Part shown: in pieces, positions 56,207-64,000 of the stretch
Numbering within the stretch: the stretch's first letter is position 1
Layout of the letters: every line of letters begins with the position of its first letter
NCBI RefSeq assembly: GCF_001642475.1
Contig: NW_019173969.1
Location: 186,001 to 250,000 of the forward strand
DNA length: 64,000 nucleotides
Direction: 5' to 3'
DNA from: Fonsecaea monophora
Taxonomy: Eukaryota > Ascomycota > Eurotiomycetes > Chaetothyriales > Herpotrichiellaceae
Notes under the pieces: model-generated
The model's database searches: none
Told to the model about the DNA's origin: nothing
The model's input: only the letters and a program-made list of their open reading frames with translations
Made by a program: the position numbers and the translations under genes

Positions 56207-56947
56207 GCGGTCGATTGCTACCCTGAGAGAGAGAGAGTAAAAACCTCTTGTTGCGAGGATGTGAGCGTATGGAGCTGCTGTGGCGGATAGGAAGAGGGAG
56301 TATGTGTGGCATTGTCCATTGTCAGAAGAGAAACAAATGTGGGTGTTTATGGTCGCTGTTTCAACACCAGCCATCCGAGGGGCGCGGCCGCGCCAGCCAG
56401 GCCAGATAAAAATGTGTATGTCAAGACAGAGTACAGAGACCGTGTTATGTGCCGTATATTGAGGTCATACTGCTATTAAATACATGGCATGTTCAATCAC
56501 GATCCAGGAACAAGAACCTGACTCAGTCGGCACTGCGTCAGTCAGTCAGTCAGTCGCATAGACTGCTTTTTGTTCCTTGTAGACAAGTCTGTACACATGT
56601 GTCTGTGTCTGTGTCTCGTCTGTCTCTCTGACGACAGGCCTCCCTTCTTCCCCTTTTCCTTCCTTTCTTTTTTCTGTATTTTTGCACCCATGTCTGTCCA
56701 TCCTTGACCTCATGCCATGCCACGCACACTGCCTGGATCATGTCAGATCATGTCTTGTCATTTCAGGCCATACCATGCTATGCTTTGCCACGCTATGCCA
56801 TGTCGTGAATCCTCCTCATTGTCGGTGCATCATCCTCACTACTTGGTGCACTGTAGCGTAGTTTAGTGCAGTGCAGTGTAGTGTAGTACAGTGTTGTATA
56901 GTGCGACGGGTTCAGATGATCTAGCTCTTCCTCGCGGCCGATGGCTT
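56207..56947. other. Convergent region between PAL and the beta-lactamase-like gene
   Basis: 740 bp of 3' flanks. It contains imperfect CATGCCA/CATGTCA units (56710-56810) and a GTAGT/GTGCAGT-rich run (56847-56906). No gene was recognised. Confidence 0.5.
56847..56906. repeat. Degenerate GTAGT/GTGCA pentamer run
   Basis: About ten units of five bases with single-base variants in the convergent 3' region between PAL and the beta-lactamase-like gene. It may lie in a 3' UTR; low-complexity slippage is the simplest origin. Confidence 0.65.
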
Positions 56948-58936
56948 TTATATCCATGCATCTTGAAGAACGAGCTTGTCATCCTGGTCCTGGTCGTCGT
57001 GGTCATAGTCGTGGTCGTGGTTGTGAGTGTGATGAAACATGTTCTTTTCACCACCACCACCACCACCACCACCACCACTGTCACTACCATCGCTGCCACT
57101 GCCATTACTGCCACCGCTCTGCTGATCATCGCCGTGAAGACGAGTCAAGTTGATTCGAAAAGCAGTCAGCTCTACCGCGTCATACCTCGTCCATCCATCA
57201 TCCTCCTCCTGCTGCTGCTGCTCCCCTTCGACCCCATCTACCGCGTCTCGGCCCCAGAACACAATCTCATTCAGCGGTTTGCCTGCATACATGTGCGTGT
57301 CGACGTCGCTGGTGCAGAAATCTTCCCATACGTTGGTGTTGCTGGAGCTCGAGCTGGATGAGGATGCCGGTGAATGTCCAGAACGATCCAGAGTAAACGC
57401 GATGCGCCACAGTTCGCCCTTCTTGGCCGCTTGATCCCGACAGAGCGACGTGGGGATCACTTGGAGACGGATGTCATATTTGTCCGGAATGTGAAACTGG
57501 GCGGGGAGGATCGCGAGCACGTCCGTGCCGTTGGACACCCACTGGGTGATCTCCAGGCCGTGGGCGTCCGAGTAGGACAGGCGCAGCGAGGAATTGATGG
57601 CGTTCTCGGGGCCGGCGGCGGTAAAAGTCCCCGTGTACCGGTGCTGGGCCTGGCGTCCGGCGAGGCGGTCCGCGGCGCGGACCAAGGGCACCGTGACCAG
57701 CTCGACGACCTGGTCGAGAAAGCTCTCGTCGCCGCCCGTGAAGATGGTGATGCCCAGCTCGTACTCGGGCACGAGCACGATCAGCGTGCGGTACCCCGGC
57801 AGGCCGCCGCCCTTGGTGAAGAAACTGACCGTCCTGGCCGGGCTGCCCGGGATGACGTGGTCCGGGCGCAGGATCTCCCACGGCATGCCGTAGAACGACT
57901 TCAACCCGGGCGCGAACGACGCGGGCACCAGCCAATTGACCTTGGCGTCGGCCACGTTGCCGTATTCTTTCAAAACGTGGCGCAGGAAAACCGACATGTC
58001 GCTCGAGGGGCAATACAGCCCGCCGGTCGGGTTCTGGACCCCCTCGTCGACGTCCCAGTACCACGCGTTGCCCTTGGGGAGGATGGCGACGGAATCTGGC
58101 GGTTTTCGAAACGACGTCGACGTCATTTCCAACGGGCGCAGGATCGCCGACTCGATGTACTCTTCGTAGCTGGTCCCCGTGACGTTGGCGAGGACCAGGC
58201 CCAGCAGCTCAAACGCGATGTTCGAGTACGTCGATTTCTGGTTCGGCGCGAACAGGGGCGGCTTGTCCGACATGTAGTCCAAAAGGTCCGCCGGCGTGCA
58301 CGGCTTGTACTCGTTGTACTCGTCACACTTTGGGAGGCGTGACCATTCTGGCGCGGACGGAGGTAGTGGAGGCAGTCCGAGCACGGTGGGGTCGGGAAGG
58401 GCCTTTATCAAGTCGCTCTGCGCCCAGTCGCGCGGGATACCCGAGAACTGGCTCGCGAGCGACCTCAGGGTGATGTCCTCCCAGGGGATCGTCCCGCCGC
58501 TTCGGTGCTTGAGAGCTGGGATGTACTTGTCCACGGCGTCGTCGAGACTCAGGTTGCCAGCAGCATGTTGTTGCAGGATCCCCAACACCGTGAAGACCTT
58601 GGTGATGCTGGCAATGCGGTAGGAACTACGTCCGTCGACGTGCTCGGCTCCCGGCCTCTCCGGGTCTTTGTCGGCGGCGGTGTGGAACGTGGACCACAGC
58701 GTCGAGTGGGGGGAAGTGACCTCTATAGAGTAAGACGATGTGTTGAGGTCTGGGCGGGTGGCGAAAAGCGACGACAGAGACGCTTCGATGTGCTGAAATG
58801 CTTCGAGGAGCTCGGGTTGTGGGTTAGAGTATGTCGGCGGCGGGAACACGGGGGTCTGTGAAAAGCACGCTGCGGCAATGAGGGAGATGAAGCTGAATGT
58901 CGTCAGGAGAATGGCCGTCCTGGAACGAGGAGCCAT
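56948..58936 (-). CDS. Secreted beta-lactamase/penicillin-binding-like serine hydrolase
   Basis: Single exon, 662 residues from the ATG at 58936 (MAPRSRTAILLTTFSF); an upstream ATG in frame would destroy the signal peptide. Residues 1-24 form a signal peptide or signal anchor. The serine beta-lactamase fold follows with Ser110-x-x-Lys113 (YRIASITKVFTVL), Tyr237-Ser-Asn239 (STYSNIAFELLG) and Lys375-Gly-Gly (FFTKGGGLPGY) in the role of the third KTG-like box. Fungal members of this class hydrolyse esters, lactones or amides; the substrate here is unknown. After the domain, from about residue 480, comes a beta-rich C-terminal region and then a Ser run and Gly-rich tail ending in a His/Asp run (HTHNHDHDYDHDD), encoded by trinucleotide-like repeats. 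Several N-glycosylation sequons fit a secreted protein. Confidence 0.9.
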   Translation of the reverse strand: MAPRSRTAILLTTFSFISLIAAACFSQTPVFPPPTYSNPQPELLEAFQHIEASLSSLFATRPDLNTSSYSIEVTSPHSTLWSTFHTAADKDPERPGAEHVDGRSSYRIASITKVFTVLGILQQHAAGNLSLDDAVDKYIPALKHRSGGTIPWEDITLRSLASQFSGIPRDWAQSDLIKALPDPTVLGLPPLPPSAPEWSRLPKCDEYNEYKPCTPADLLDYMSDKPPLFAPNQKSTYSNIAFELLGLVLANVTGTSYEEYIESAILRPLEMTSTSFRKPPDSVAILPKGNAWYWDVDEGVQNPTGGLYCPSSDMSVFLRHVLKEYGNVADAKVNWLVPASFAPGLKSFYGMPWEILRPDHVIPGSPARTVSFFTKGGGLPGYRTLIVLVPEYELGITIFTGGDESFLDQVVELVTVPLVRAADRLAGRQAQHRYTGTFTAAGPENAINSSLRLSYSDAHGLEITQWVSNGTDVLAILPAQFHIPDKYDIRLQVIPTSLCRDQAAKKGELWRIAFTLDRSGHSPASSSSSSSSNTNVWEDFCTSDVDTHMYAGKPLNEIVFWGRDAVDGVEGEQQQQEEDDGWTRYDAVELTAFRINLTRLHGDDQQSGGSNGSGSDGSDSGGGGGGGGGEKNMFHHTHNHDHDYDHDDQDQDDKLVLQDAWI
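57049..57080. repeat. CAC trinucleotide run encoding a glycine stretch
   Basis: About ten perfect CAC units on the plus strand, read as GGT (Gly) on the minus strand in the tail of the beta-lactamase-like protein, just before its His/Asp run. Likely length-variable. Confidence 0.9.
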
Positions 58937-60029
58937 GTTGACCTTTGAAATGGCGCTTGGGTCTCGCAAGAGATTATATGGTGTTGCTTCAGGAATAGGA
59001 GCTATACTGCGCAGTGAGCGAGTCTGCCGCTGGCCCAGAAGACTGTCGCATTCAGGAGAGAAACCCCACAAAGGTCCTTGGCCATGTACGATATATAATC
59101 TGTGGTCGGATTCAGGCAGCAGCTTTTCACGGGAAGAGAAACCACCATGAATGACAATTGGGGAAATCTAACAAAAAGAGGGGCTTCTCAGTTCGCAGCG
59201 AGTGGCTATGAGAGAGAGCTTCGAGAATGGCGGTGACTGGGATTAAGGTGGGAGCCTATTGAGGATGGAAGTCCGTGCTTTGTATAGTATCTGTCTGTAG
59301 GTTTCGTGTTATAGACAGTGTAGGGAGAAATTCAAGGTCAGTTGGGTAGATTCTCAATGGCGAAACAAGGCTCAAATACCAAGGTCCCTTTCCCCCACAC
59401 AAGGCTGAATCCACAAGGCTGATGATACGAGGCCGAGCCCACAAGGCTGAGCGGTATAAATCCGCCTCAACCTATGGTCCCTTCTGCCAATAGAACCAGC
59501 ACCGACTGACAAAGAAATTCATCCTATGTGTCAAGTGATGGCTCTCAGCCACATCTCAATATTCACCAATTATATACGGAAATAACCTCAGCGCTATGCT
59601 ATATATACCAACAACATTCTATCCACAAACAATCCTCCACAGGGATAAACAAAAGAAAGGTATCATAGCAACTTGACGCTAAATAGAGCACGGGGTATAT
59701 TGTTCTTCCTTCTGTACAAACTCCGAGCACCCCAGCGAGCGGGAGAAAATATTAGTGACCAGGATGATCGTGTAGGAGAAATCGCCATGTCTCGTCCCAG
59801 CCCTCAGCTTTTCGTTCTCGTTTCAAAACATTCTGTATTCTTCAACCTGTACCTCCTCCACATATCGGCACAACACATCAAAGCTATGCGCACTCATATG
59901 TCTATGCAAGATGCATAGGATCAATAAATGACAGAGAAACCAAATGATCGACAGAAGGGGAATCGTCCGTGTGGCATGACCAACGGGCACATAGTCCTCC
60001 CATTACCCAAAACCTGGGTGCGAGGTGTT
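58937..60029. other. Intergenic region between the beta-lactamase-like and coiled-coil genes
   Basis: About 1.1 kb: promoter of the hydrolase and 3' flank of the coiled-coil gene, both minus strand. Three exact CACAAGGCTGA copies lie at 59398, 59412 and 59440. The part from 59500 to 59900 is AT-rich. No gene was recognised. Confidence 0.5.
59398..59450. repeat. Three copies of an 11 bp unit (CACAAGGCTGA)
   Basis: Exact copies at 59398-59408, 59412-59422 and 59440-59450, with a related GAGGCCGAG between the second and third. They lie about 460-510 bp upstream of the beta-lactamase-like start and could be regulatory or slippage products. Confidence 0.75.
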
Positions 60030-63000
60030 TCATTCAGTGAGCAGCTCATCCTCTCCAAGATGCTGGGTATTCTTCCCCTCCAACGGCGAAGCATCGTCAT
60101 CCACATCTTCTGTGAGATCCAGGTTTGCCTCATGCTTGGTCTGAACCGGAGTCCGCGGCACGTCAATCTTTAGCTGTGAGGGTGGCGAAGAGTCGGACTG
60201 TAATTGTAGACTCTCAGGTCGCTTGTCTGCCTGCTTGCTCGAAAGTGCTCGGGGTTGCGAACCGTAGGCCCGCAGTGGGCGTGCTTCAGGTCCACTTCCT
60301 TTGCGAGTTTGCACTGGGCCAGCAGCCGGGCTTCTCATGCTCGGTGGAAGCAATATCGGTGTCTGGTTTGGTGTCTTCTGAGATGTACCTGGTGGTGTGA
60401 TAATCCCCGACAAGAAACTTGCAGGGCTACCGACGGCAGATTTTGAGGGTGTCTGACTCCCTAGGTTGGTGGCTAGTTCAGATATGGCGCCGATTGAGGT
60501 CTCACGAGCTCTTCGCCAGTTGCCCCATGCCGCTGCCGCCGCCAAGGGAAGTGCACGGGGCGACTGAGCATAGCTTGACAAGCTTGAGATTGACGGGAAG
60601 GAACTGGTCAACCCGCCTGCCCCAGCACGCTCTTTCAGTTGCTGTTCCATCTGCAGATTCGCCTTGAGCCTAATCGCAGCATCTCTGACTGCCTCTCGAT
60701 CGAAGTCGGCTTTGGAGACAGTGTTGATAATATCCTCAAGGTCGTCGATCCTCACGCTCAAAAGTTCACGAAGCCAGCTGATTTCGGTGTCGCGCTCCTT
60801 GACCTTGTTGGGAGCGTCCTTGTCCACAGCGGCAAGCTCAGTCTCCAGCTGCTCTATCTTTTGTTCGCGATTCTGCAACTGATCTTGTAACACCATGATC
60901 GACTCCCGAAGGGCTTGCGGCGAGATTCTGTCAGGTACATCCGACCCCTTCGCAAACGACATTGAGGCGGTTGCCGCACGTTGTGGTGGCGATGCGACGA
61001 CGGATGAAGCGGGCGTAGGCAGATTGACTCCTTTGGCGGTCGCAGCTTCTACAGCAGCTCTTGCGGCGGACTTCGTTATTTCCAGTCTCTCCTCCAAATC
61101 CGTGACCTTACTCTCGAGGTGCTTCACCTTGTCCTCGCTCAGCCCGAGCCGCTCCTTGAACTGGTGTTCCAACCTCGTTCGAGTATCAAACGAATTATGC
61201 AGCTCTCTTGTGTGACGGTCGCGCAGTTCGTTGAGTTTCTTCTCGTGAACTTGGTGTTGGTCCTCCAGAGCAGTTTCTTTCTTGTCATTAGCTTCTCGAA
61301 GAGCCTCCTTGTGCCCCTCAATGGTCTCGGAGAGGAGTGCGTCATGTTTGGCCTTTTGTTCTTCGAGATCCAACTCGGCATGATCCAGACGACCTTGTAA
61401 TCGCGTAATCTGCGCGTTGGAGTCGGCCTGGATGCTCTCAAGTTTAGTCAAGGCACTTTCCAATTCAGCCTTCAGTTTGGCTGTGGCGGTAGCCAGCTCT
61501 GCATCCTTGCTCTTCTTAACATGCTCCAACTCGCGATCTAGGTTGAAAGCTTTGGTATCCAGAGCCCTGTTCTCTTCCCGAAGCGAGGCCACCAATTCGT
61601 CAAGCCGCGAAATATTCAGCTGAGCCTGGTCTAGAATCGTCTTCATGTGCATGTTTTGCTTGTGTTCTTTGTCCAGGGTATCCAATTCAAGTTCAGCCTT
61701 CTCCCGGTGCCGTCGCTCTTGCTCAAGTGCGTCTTGAAGGAGGGCAAGTTTGCTCTGCAGACCGTGTTCCTTGTTCCGCCAATCATGTTGTTCAGCGTGC
61801 AGGTCTTGCACAACTTGTGCGATCTGGGATTGCAGTCGCTCAACTTTGGTTCGAAGATTTTGTCGAGACTGTGTCTGATCTGCCAATTGATGATTAAGTT
61901 CTTGCAAGGTGCGCTTGAGCTCTTTGTTAGATGCACGTTCCGTACGGATGTCTTCTCGCCACTGATCACTCGAGACACGGTATTCCTCTAGTGTATGTTC
62001 GAGGGCGGTGTTTTTGAGAGTCAGTCCTTCAAGTTCGCGCTCAAGGTTTCTATACGAGTCCTTTTCCTCGACGAAAGCCTCCAGAGTGCGTTGAGCCTCT
62101 TCAGAGGATTCTCGATATTGTGCAGCTTCCTCTTCGGCAATGCGTAGTCGTAGTTTCAGCTCGTTAATTTCCTCTTCTGCCGTCCGTCTGAGGCGAGATT
62201 CCTCGGCTGCATGCTCTTGAGAGATCTTCAGCATTGTCTCGAGGCCGTCGATCTGGGGTTTGTATTTGATGTCGGCCGCCTCATGTTCTTGCTGAACCCT
62301 TGAGCCCCGGAGTCTCGGATGATGGGAAATTACGTCTTCCATGATTGTCTTTAACTCGTTCTGGGTGTTCTGAGAGCCATTCTGCTGAGCGAGCTCTCTC
62401 ATCTCCTGCAGGACGGCATTTATCTCTGTCAAGTCGATTGAAGGCTGTGGTAGAACAGGAGGCTGATGTGCAGCTAATGCTTCGGCGACAGCTGCGCGGA
62501 TCAGGTCTTGTTTGCGCGAGCCCCTTCGGGCAGTCGGCGATCGAGTTCTGTAAGACGCGAAACCTTCATAGGCATCGTACTCATCCTCATCGTCAGCGTC
62601 CGAGTCCTTTTGGCTGGCCGATAGACCTCGGTCATCACTTTTCTGACTCTGCTGTGTCGCCATCAGAGCTAGCGAATGCTGAATGGTCCTCAAAGTGCGT
62701 TCAAGGGGACCGAGACGGTTCTCAAGCAACCCATCCACCAAATCATTGACGTGGCCATCAAAGAACTGGGACCGAAGTTGTAGTTTCGCCGCCTCTGCTG
62801 CAGGTATCGTGTCACCCCAATCACTGACATCATCTCTGCCCGAGTTCAACTTGTGTACCCCAATGCCCAAGCCATATGATGGTGGGTACGAGGTGTCGCT
62901 TTGAGCAGCCTTGGTCTCCCGGTGTCTGGATGGGCTCGGGCTCGGAGCGTCGCTTCGGAAGTGGCTTCCCGGCCGCATGTCAACGAGCGGCGTCGACTGA

Positions 63001-63983
63001 ACAGGTGTATCATTGCGCTCTACACCCAGTTCTGGATGAACTTCAAGGTGTTTCATAACAGCGTCAATTTCTTCAAAGGATGGCTCAGCGCGGTCTTCGT
63101 GCCGCAACAAGGATCCTATTCTGTCAAATCGTTCGGCTTCTGTGTCAGGCTCGGTATCAAAGTCCTTGGCCGGTTCCAAAATGTACTTTCGCCGTTGAGG
63201 AGGCTCGGAGTCGTCACCAGCAGATTTCTCTTCGATGACCTCGACGACTTCGTCTTCAGTGCTCTTCTCCTCGAAAACTTCGACCGTGCTCTCTGCTTCG
63301 TGTACTGATTCATGATCCTTCTCAACATAGTGTGGCATATCTGTGGGAGGCGAAGAAAGACTAGCCTTGAGATCAGAAGGTGGACTTGATGTGTCTGCGT
63401 ATTTGGAGTCTTCCAGCCCTTGAGTCTTCTGTGGCATCGCAAATGAGGAGGATGCCAGTGACCTTGTGACTCTCGGATTGAATTCGAAGGGTGTAGCTAG
63501 TGCCGAAAGTGACGACTTCTGTTTTCGAGTGCGCTCTACTGGCAGACTCGTTGGTTTGACAGGAGTTTCTGCTTCCTTCTTGAGGTTATCCGAAGACTCT
63601 GCTTCGGCAGTCTGCTCAGAGTCTAGTATCTGATCAGTCTCGAGAGGCGGCCGAGCTTCACTGAACAAAGTAACCTCGCCTTGATTCGCGAAAGTAAACG
63701 TTGAGTCCGTCCCGCCTGCATCGCTAGTCCGTTCTTGAAGGTTGGGCGTGTCCGCAGCATCGGTCAGCTGTTTCTCATCTGCAGGGATATAAGCCCAGCC
63801 GTCGAAATGTTTCTCGGGCGTTTCTGGCTTGGGCCCATTCGCATCGACATCATCTACGATCTCTGACAGGATCCTTCTGTGATGGAACGGTGCCGAATCC
63901 GCATAGACAGGACTTCGATCTCCGTCACTACCAGTCCTTCGCGCTCTCTTTTGCCGATCTATAGGGGGCAGGGGCCGACCCAT
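60030..63983 (-). CDS. Long coiled-coil protein, possibly 5'-partial
   Basis: Open frame for 1317 residues from the ATG at 63983. The frame stays open to the window edge, so the true start could lie outside. Residues 1-480 are disordered, Ser/Pro/Asp/Glu rich. A coiled coil rich in Glu/Arg/Leu/Gln extends from about 560 to 1000. A conserved segment near 1060-1125 (KERDTEISWLRELLSVRIDD, LEDIINTVSKADFDREAVRD) precedes a basic, Ser/Pro-rich C-terminal tail with SP/TP sites and an acidic end. There is no myosin motor domain, although similar fungal proteins are sometimes auto-annotated as myosin class II heavy chain. A structural or scaffold role, for instance at the spindle pole, septum or hyphal tip, is only a guess. 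Confidence 0.8.
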   Translation of the reverse strand: MGRPLPPIDRQKRARRTGSDGDRSPVYADSAPFHHRRILSEIVDDVDANGPKPETPEKHFDGWAYIPADEKQLTDAADTPNLQERTSDAGGTDSTFTFANQGEVTLFSEARPPLETDQILDSEQTAEAESSDNLKKEAETPVKPTSLPVERTRKQKSSLSALATPFEFNPRVTRSLASSSFAMPQKTQGLEDSKYADTSSPPSDLKASLSSPPTDMPHYVEKDHESVHEAESTVEVFEEKSTEDEVVEVIEEKSAGDDSEPPQRRKYILEPAKDFDTEPDTEAERFDRIGSLLRHEDRAEPSFEEIDAVMKHLEVHPELGVERNDTPVQSTPLVDMRPGSHFRSDAPSPSPSRHRETKAAQSDTSYPPSYGLGIGVHKLNSGRDDVSDWGDTIPAAEAAKLQLRSQFFDGHVNDLVDGLLENRLGPLERTLRTIQHSLALMATQQSQKSDDRGLSASQKDSDADDEDEYDAYEGFASYRTRSPTARRGSRKQDLIRAAVAEALAAHQPPVLPQPSIDLTEINAVLQEMRELAQQNGSQNTQNELKTIMEDVISHHPRLRGSRVQQEHEAADIKYKPQIDGLETMLKISQEHAAEESRLRRTAEEEINELKLRLRIAEEEAAQYRESSEEAQRTLEAFVEEKDSYRNLERELEGLTLKNTALEHTLEEYRVSSDQWREDIRTERASNKELKRTLQELNHQLADQTQSRQNLRTKVERLQSQIAQVVQDLHAEQHDWRNKEHGLQSKLALLQDALEQERRHREKAELELDTLDKEHKQNMHMKTILDQAQLNISRLDELVASLREENRALDTKAFNLDRELEHVKKSKDAELATATAKLKAELESALTKLESIQADSNAQITRLQGRLDHAELDLEEQKAKHDALLSETIEGHKEALREANDKKETALEDQHQVHEKKLNELRDRHTRELHNSFDTRTRLEHQFKERLGLSEDKVKHLESKVTDLEERLEITKSAARAAVEAATAKGVNLPTPASSVVASPPQRAATASMSFAKGSDVPDRISPQALRESIMVLQDQLQNREQKIEQLETELAAVDKDAPNKVKERDTEISWLRELLSVRIDDLEDIINTVSKADFDREAVRDAAIRLKANLQMEQQLKERAGAGGLTSSFPSISSLSSYAQSPRALPLAAAAAWGNWRRARETSIGAISELATNLGSQTPSKSAVGSPASFLSGIITPPGTSQKTPNQTPILLPPSMRSPAAGPVQTRKGSGPEARPLRAYGSQPRALSSKQADKRPESLQLQSDSSPPSQLKIDVPRTPVQTKHEANLDLTEDVDDDASPLEGKNTQHLGEDELLTE

Positions 63984-64000
63984 ATCGTCCGATAAGTTGT

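Noticed and set aside
57374..58342. 322-codon plus-strand frame antisense to the beta-lactamase-like gene
   Set aside because: It is an Arg/Gly/Val-rich mirror of a GC-rich coding region; the minus strand carries clear catalytic motifs.

Overview
The window is nuclear DNA of a filamentous ascomycete (Pezizomycotina). The evidence is short introns of 40-152 bp with GTAAGT-like donors and CTGAC-like branch sites, a HET-domain incompatibility protein, a Zn2Cys6 regulator, a fungal-type phenylalanine ammonia-lyase, an OPT transporter, a giant DUF3638/DUF3645 protein, and monocistronic genes on both strands separated by 0.2-3 kb. The order cannot be fixed from sequence alone; a Eurotiomycetes or Dothideomycetes relative is a guess. 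No plasmid, phage, CRISPR, rRNA or intact transposon was seen.

Layout. 1-11 kb holds three minus-strand genes: a rhodanese plus tyrosine phosphatase of Pyp1/Pyp2 type, the mitochondrial assembly factor COX16, and a three-exon HET protein. 11-21 kb holds a bHLH regulator (+), an acidic unknown protein (-), a four-helix MARVEL-like membrane protein (-) and a short Zn2Cys6 regulator (+). 21-30 kb holds two large plus-strand genes: nucleoporin NIC96 with an FG-rich head, and an oligopeptide transporter. 30-36 kb holds a two-OB-fold telomere-type DNA-binding protein (-) with two MluI cell-cycle boxes in its promoter, an iron-ADH-family enzyme (+) and an aldo-keto reductase (-). 37-41 kb holds a small secreted Gly-rich protein (-), a 3 kb gene-free stretch full of AGTACT/TACTA motifs, and a small Dabb-domain protein (-) found only by reconstructing splicing. 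42-52 kb is one giant gene of about 3280 residues. 53-64 kb holds PAL (+), a secreted beta-lactamase-like serine hydrolase (-) and a long coiled-coil protein (-) that may run off the right edge.

How the genes relate. Most are unrelated housekeeping or regulatory genes, and there is no convincing biosynthetic cluster. The iron-ADH-like reductase, aldo-keto reductase, Dabb protein and PAL lie within about 23 kb and could touch aromatic metabolism, but nothing in the sequence links them.

Most notable items: (1) the giant DUF3638/DUF3645 protein, whose sequence shows a helicase-like order of ATPase motifs; (2) the two-OB-fold telomere-type gene behind tandem MCB boxes; (3) the clustered AGTACT motif field; (4) splicing oddities, namely an in-frame 54 bp intron in NIC96, a 40 bp intron in the giant gene and a 19 nt first coding exon in the Dabb gene. 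Exon junctions were read by eye and need RNA support.
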